DNA from: a bacterium
Lineage (GTDB): Bacteria > Vulcanimicrobiota > Xenobia > Xenobiales > JADMJV01
Length of the DNA stretch: 64,000 bases
Assembly: GCA_018266105.1 (NCBI GenBank)
Contig: JAFEBA010000003.1
Location: 20,260-84,259 of the forward strand
Direction of reading: 5' to 3'
Part shown: in pieces, positions 60,771-64,000 of the stretch
Layout of the letters: the number at the start of each line of letters is the position of its first letter
Position numbering within the stretch: the stretch's first letter is position 1
Translations under genes and position numbers: made by a program
The notes under the pieces: generated by a model
Seen by the model: the letters and a program-made list of their open reading frames with translations, nothing else
Databases searched by the model: none
Told to the model about the DNA's origin: nothing

Positions 60771-61712
60771 ATGAATATCGTGACGCTTACCCCAGTCCGG
60801 ACCCTGTCCCTGGAGCGCCCCTGCGCCGAGGGGATGCCACCTCATTTGGCGGCCGGGAGTGGCCTGACCCAGGTCGGCGACCGAATTCACGTTGTAGCCG
60901 ACGACGCCCTGGAACTGGGCGTTTTCGACCGTCACTCTCAAGAGCCGGGTAAGTTATTTCGACTCTTCGAGCGGCCTACGCTGCCCCTGGACGAGCACGA
61001 AAGAAAAAAACTCAAGCCTGACCTGGAGTCCTCCTGCCTGCTTCAGCACGAAGGAAAATCCTTCTGGCTGGGCCTGGGATCGGGTTCAACCGAGCAACGA
61101 AACAAAGGGGTCTGCGTCAGTCTGAGTCCCGAGGGGGAACCTCAAAGTACGGTAGAATTCGACCTGAGTCCGCTCTACGGCCAGCTAAAGAAGTCTCATC
61201 CGGAACTGAATATCGAAGGAACCTCCCCGGTCTTGGACCACGGGCGTCTGCGCCTGGCCCAGCGCGGCAACGGAAGCGCCGTGGACAATGCGCTCATCGA
61301 CCTGGATCTGAGCCAGGCTTTCGAGGCCGCCCGCAACGGCCTGGCCTGGGGACCCGAGCTGATCCGTGAGGAACGGCCTCTCCAGCTACCCAGCTTGAGT
61401 GGCAGTCACGGTCCGGTCCCGCTGACTATCACCGATCTTTCTCCCTTAAGCGGCGGACGCTGTCTGTTCACGGCAGCCGCTGAAGATACCAGCAACCCCT
61501 ACGAAGACGGCGAAGTGCTGGGCTCTTGTATTGGTGTGTTGGACCGCGATGGAGCCATCTCCGACCTTTACCAAATTGACAAGAAGGTCAAGTTGGAGGG
61601 CATCAGCGGCCAGGAAAAGGACGGTGGGGTGGAAGCTCTGGTTGTCACCGACAATGATGACCCCGAGCATAGCGCCACCGTTTACCAAACTTGGCTCTCG
61701 CTTACCGCTTAG
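60771..61712 (+). CDS. Beta-propeller-type protein, DUF6929-like
   Basis: 313 residues, no signal peptide. The run of short strands with blocks GSGLTQVGDRIHVVADD, HERKKLKPDLESSCLL and WLGLGSGSTEQRNKG matches what I recall of the DUF6929 family, a soluble propeller-like group whose function is unknown. ATG 60771 follows a GGGG. It diverges from the M14 gene by 54 bases. It overlaps the next gene by 22 bases. Confidence 0.65.
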   Translation: MNIVTLTPVRTLSLERPCAEGMPPHLAAGSGLTQVGDRIHVVADDALELGVFDRHSQEPGKLFRLFERPTLPLDEHERKKLKPDLESSCLLQHEGKSFWLGLGSGSTEQRNKGVCVSLSPEGEPQSTVEFDLSPLYGQLKKSHPELNIEGTSPVLDHGRLRLAQRGNGSAVDNALIDLDLSQAFEAARNGLAWGPELIREERPLQLPSLSGSHGPVPLTITDLSPLSGGRCLFTAAAEDTSNPYEDGEVLGSCIGVLDRDGAISDLYQIDKKVKLEGISGQEKDGGVEALVVTDNDDPEHSATVYQTWLSLTA

Positions 61713-62302
61713 TTTTCTGGCTCTGCCTGGTCGCCCTGGGCTGGGGCGACGGCGATGCCGCACTGCTGCTGCAAAAACTTCGCGACATGGACGTGCTGCA
61801 TCATTGGCGGGCCGGCCTGGAACGCATCGATTGGCGCAGCGGCGACCCTGACCCCGGCCAGGCCCTTCACCAGAAAACCAGCACGCATTGCAGCGCCTTT
61901 GTGGCCTCGGCGGGGGAACGCCTGGGCATCTACATCCTGCGCCCACCGCAGCACAAGGCCAGCTTTCTGGCCAGCGCTCAGCAGGATTGGCTCAACAGCG
62001 ACGAGGGCCGACAGGCGGGTTGGGAACGCCTTGCGGATGCTCAAGCAGCTCGTGACCACGCCAATCAGGGACAGTTTGTGGTGGCCTCCTGGCGCAACCC
62101 GGTTGCCAATAAACCGGGCCACATCGCCATCGTGATTCCCTCCGACTGGAGCGACGAGCGACTTGAGCGGGAAGGCTGCGAGATCATGCAGGCCGGGCGC
62201 AGCAATTACTTGAGCGCCTCCCTGCGCCAGGGTTTTTCCAACCATCCGGGCGCCTTTGAAAATCGAGAGATTCAGTTTCACGCCCATGCCACTGATTTTT
62301 AG
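61691..62302 (+). CDS. Exported CHAP/NlpC-like cysteine hydrolase
   Basis: 203 residues from TTG 61691, with a signal peptide (YRLVFWLCLVALGWGDG). A Cys-His pair (HCSAFVASAGERLG and, later, KPGHIAIVIP) is the CHAP/NlpC/P60 catalytic arrangement, in which the Cys attacks an amide of peptidoglycan. The fold is somewhat divergent (RLGIYILRPP after the Cys). The start lies within the preceding gene; both probably share a transcript. Convergent with mnmA 18 bases away. Confidence 0.68.
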   Translation: MALAYRLVFWLCLVALGWGDGDAALLLQKLRDMDVLHHWRAGLERIDWRSGDPDPGQALHQKTSTHCSAFVASAGERLGIYILRPPQHKASFLASAQQDWLNSDEGRQAGWERLADAQAARDHANQGQFVVASWRNPVANKPGHIAIVIPSDWSDERLEREGCEIMQAGRSNYLSASLRQGFSNHPGAFENREIQFHAHATDF

Positions 62303-62320
62303 CCAGGACGGAAGGCAAGC

Positions 62321-63394
62321 TTACAAAATTTGGGCGATGGTGCCCCCACCCAGCACCTCATCCCCGTGATAGAAGACCGATACCTGGCCAGGGGTCAGGG
62401 CCCGTTGCGGAGTGTCAAATTGCACCCTGAGGCGACCCTCACCCAGGCGTGTGAGGGTCGCATCGGCGCCCGGCGTCTGATGGCGATACTTAACCCAGGC
62501 GCGCTCAGGCACAGGCTGGATCCAGTTCAACTCTTCCACTTCCATTTGAGACCGCAGCAACTCATCTGGATCGCCCACCACCAGCTGGTTGTTGGCCACT
62601 CGAAGCTCTAGCACATATCGGGGCTTACCGGTGGCAATGCCCAATCCTTTGCGCTGACCGACGGTATAATAACCCAGCCCCGAATGCTCGCCCAATCGGG
62701 TGCCGTCGCTCTCTACAATCTCGCCCGGCTGCTCGGCGTTGGGCAGATGCTTGCGCAGGAAGCCGCTGGTGTCACCATCTGGAATAAAGCATAGATCCTG
62801 GCTCTCGGGCTTGTCCGCCACACTGGAAAGACCCAGCTCGTGGGCCAATCGGCGAACCTCGGTCTTGGCCAGTTCTCCGATCGGGAAAAGCGTGTGCGAC
62901 AATTGTTGCTGGGTCAACGAGGCCAGCACGTAGGACTGGTCCTTGGTCGGGTCCAGGCCGCGACGGAGCCGATAGGTGGCGGCCTCCGAGTCGTAGCCGA
63001 TACGCGCATAATGTCCTGTCACCACCTTTTCCGCGCCCAGTTCCTGGGCCCGGCGCAGAAGGTGGTCGAACTTGATGTGCTGATTGCAGCGCCGACAAGG
63101 GTTTGGAGTGCGCCCACGAGCATACTCGGCCACGAAATCATCGATGACGTGCTTCTGGAATTCATCCCGCAGGTTGAAGGCGTAGTGGCGAATGCCCAGC
63201 TTCCAGGCCACCTTCTCGGCATCGTTAACGTCCCAAACCGAGCAACATCCCCTTCCGGCCGGTGCCGCCTGGCTATCATTGGGGGACAGGGTCATGGTGA
63301 TCCCGATGACTTCGTAACCCTGTCGGTGCATCAAAGCTGCCGCCACCGAAGAATCCACGCCCCCACTCATTGCCACCACTACTCGCCTGGTCAT
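62321..63394 (-). CDS. mnmA: tRNA-specific 2-thiouridylase
   Basis: 357 residues. The PP-loop SGGVDSSVAAAL binds ATP. The two catalytic cysteines are the C of PNPCRRCN and the later C of SQDLCFI, and GYYTVGQRKGLG is conserved. It thiolates U34 of tRNAs for Lys, Glu and Gln. ATG 63394 is immediately preceded by a well-spaced promoter (TTGATC-17-TATACT), giving a leaderless or nearly leaderless mRNA. Divergent from the MarR-type gene. Confidence 0.95.
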   Translation of the reverse strand: MTRRVVVAMSGGVDSSVAAALMHRQGYEVIGITMTLSPNDSQAAPAGRGCCSVWDVNDAEKVAWKLGIRHYAFNLRDEFQKHVIDDFVAEYARGRTPNPCRRCNQHIKFDHLLRRAQELGAEKVVTGHYARIGYDSEAATYRLRRGLDPTKDQSYVLASLTQQQLSHTLFPIGELAKTEVRRLAHELGLSSVADKPESQDLCFIPDGDTSGFLRKHLPNAEQPGEIVESDGTRLGEHSGLGYYTVGQRKGLGIATGKPRYVLELRVANNQLVVGDPDELLRSQMEVEELNWIQPVPERAWVKYRHQTPGADATLTRLGEGRLRVQFDTPQRALTPGQVSVFYHGDEVLGGGTIAQIL

Positions 63395-63400
63395 TTGCGC

Positions 63401-63429
63401 AGTATAGCGGCTGCTTAAGTCTAGATCAA
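63401..63429 (-). promoter_or_regulatory. Promoter of mnmA
   Basis: On the minus strand, TTGATC (63429-63424), a 17-base spacer and TATACT (63406-63401). The -10 ends six bases before the ATG at 63394. Confidence 0.7.
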
Positions 63430-63478
63430 ATCTGGACGAGTTGGCAGTCGAGCTGCCTCTTCCTAGAGGTGGGCAGCA

Positions 63479-63499
63479 TATATCGCCCTGCGATATAAT
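63479..63499 (+). promoter_or_regulatory. Palindromic operator over the -10 box of the marR-type gene
   Basis: TATATCG (63479-63485), five bases, CGATATA (63491-63497): a perfect 7-bp inverted repeat. It overlaps the -10 box TATAAT (63494-63499) and lies seven bases before ATG 63507. Such sites are the usual autoregulatory targets of MarR proteins. Confidence 0.6.
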
Positions 63500-63506
63500 C
63501 TCACCG

Positions 63507-63908
63507 ATGCAAGATCACGACTACCAGATTCTGGCCAACTTTCGTTACACACTACGCCGCTTTCTTAAGTTCAGCGAACATGCGGCTGGTTCCGTAGGAT
63601 TGACTCCACAACAACACCAGGCCCTGCTCTTCGTTCGTGCCTCTCAATCCAGGCCGGTGGCCGTAGGCGACCTGGCCGAGTGGCTTCAAATCAAGCCGCA
63701 CAGCGCCGCCGAACTCAGCTCTCGACTGGAAACTGCAGGCCTGGTCGAGCGGCGCGAAGACCCCCAGGACCGCCGGCGAATGCTGATGACTCCCTCGGAA
63801 TACGGAAAGCGCCTGCTGGAAAGCTTGACCCAGGTGCACCGACGCGAGCTGCAACGCCTGAAAGAACCAGTGCGGGAACTGCTGGCCATGCTGGACCAAC
63901 CAGAGTGA
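63507..63908 (+). CDS. MarR-family transcriptional regulator
   Basis: 133 residues, a winged-helix dimer: dimerisation helix at the N terminus (ILANFRYTLRRFLKF), helix-turn-helix (VAVGDLAEWLQIKPHSAAELSSRLETAGLV) and wing with the DRRR motif (EDPQDRRRMLMTPSEYG), then a C-terminal helix. MarR proteins usually repress genes and respond to small phenolic or oxidative signals. The palindrome over its -10 suggests it represses itself. No efflux pump is adjacent inside the window. The last 92 bases of the window show no feature. Confidence 0.88.
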   Translation: MQDHDYQILANFRYTLRRFLKFSEHAAGSVGLTPQQHQALLFVRASQSRPVAVGDLAEWLQIKPHSAAELSSRLETAGLVERREDPQDRRRMLMTPSEYGKRLLESLTQVHRRELQRLKEPVRELLAMLDQPE

Positions 63909-64000
63909 GTGGTCTCGCGTCCTAGGAGCACCCCGATTCCGGGTTCTCCCGTCCTGGGTGCGGATTCGCCGCACCGCGCCTGGGATCACCGCGATTTCAC

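Overview
The window is gene-dense, GC-rich bacterial chromosome with short intergenic gaps and no insertion sequences, phage genes, rRNA or CRISPR arrays that I can see. A TonB-dependent receptor, Spy-like periplasmic proteins and murein-processing enzymes indicate a diderm. Housekeeping-type promoters (TTGACA/TATAAT-like, 17-18 bp spacing) are readable before several tRNAs. I cannot name the organism from sequence alone. The mix (large lipid synthase, Ser/Thr kinase, FHA-cyclase, selC, short or absent leaders) fits a poorly sampled soil-type lineage or a myxobacterium-like one, but that is only a guess.

Layout. 1-5.6 kb: the end of a zinc-ribbon protein, a tRNA-Ile/tRNA-Ala pair, a response regulator/histidine kinase/methyltransferase operon, a candidate structured RNA with its own terminator, a HAD phosphatase and three more tRNAs. 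5.7-14.9 kb: exported small proteins, hydrolases, glutamyl-Q tRNA(Asp) synthetase, a histidine phosphatase, a MerC-like membrane protein, a TPR lipoprotein and a TonB-dependent receptor with a clear promoter and palindrome. 14.9-24.5 kb: a 1533-residue protein with a degenerate HSP90/sacsin-like start, then signalling genes (VWA protein, FHA-GAF-cyclase, Ser/Thr kinase) and a queuosine-precursor transporter. 24.5-31.9 kb: a tight operon of nicotinamidase, a hidden macro-domain gene, a SnoaL-like and a GGCT-like protein; then selC (tRNA-Sec), an RNA ligase, three pseudopilin-type genes (the first frameshifted) and an ECF sigma factor. 31.9-36.6 kb: serA, tRNA-Ser, an FAD oxidoreductase and an ATP-grasp enzyme.

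The main feature is 36.8-53.8 kb, a polyunsaturated-fatty-acid/secondary-lipid synthase operon. PfaD (FMN enoyl reductase) is followed by a PfaA-type protein (KS-AT-seven ACPs-KR-DH). Next comes a fused PfaB/PfaC-type protein (KS-CLF-AT and four hot-dog modules, two with catalytic histidines), and then a membrane-anchored SGNH hydrolase whose start overlaps the synthase stop. Catalytic residues are intact in both KS domains, both AT domains, the KR and the DH domains. The CLF has lost all three KS catalytic residues, as expected. No phosphopantetheinyl transferase is present in the window, so the ACPs must be activated by a distant gene.

The remainder (53.8-64 kb) is envelope-related: an acidic-repeat protein, a Spy-like protein, a histidine kinase/response regulator pair, a repeat-bearing Spy-like protein, a fused L,D-transpeptidase-like/M14 murein peptidase, a beta-propeller-type protein and a CHAP/NlpC-like protein. 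It ends with divergent mnmA and a marR-type regulator with a palindrome over its -10 box.

Two window-wide habits stand out. Many adjacent genes overlap by four bases as NTGA, using all four NTG codons as starts, including two likely CTG starts that conventional gene calling would miss. Also, several genes have a -10 box only 6-10 bases before the start codon, implying leaderless mRNAs.
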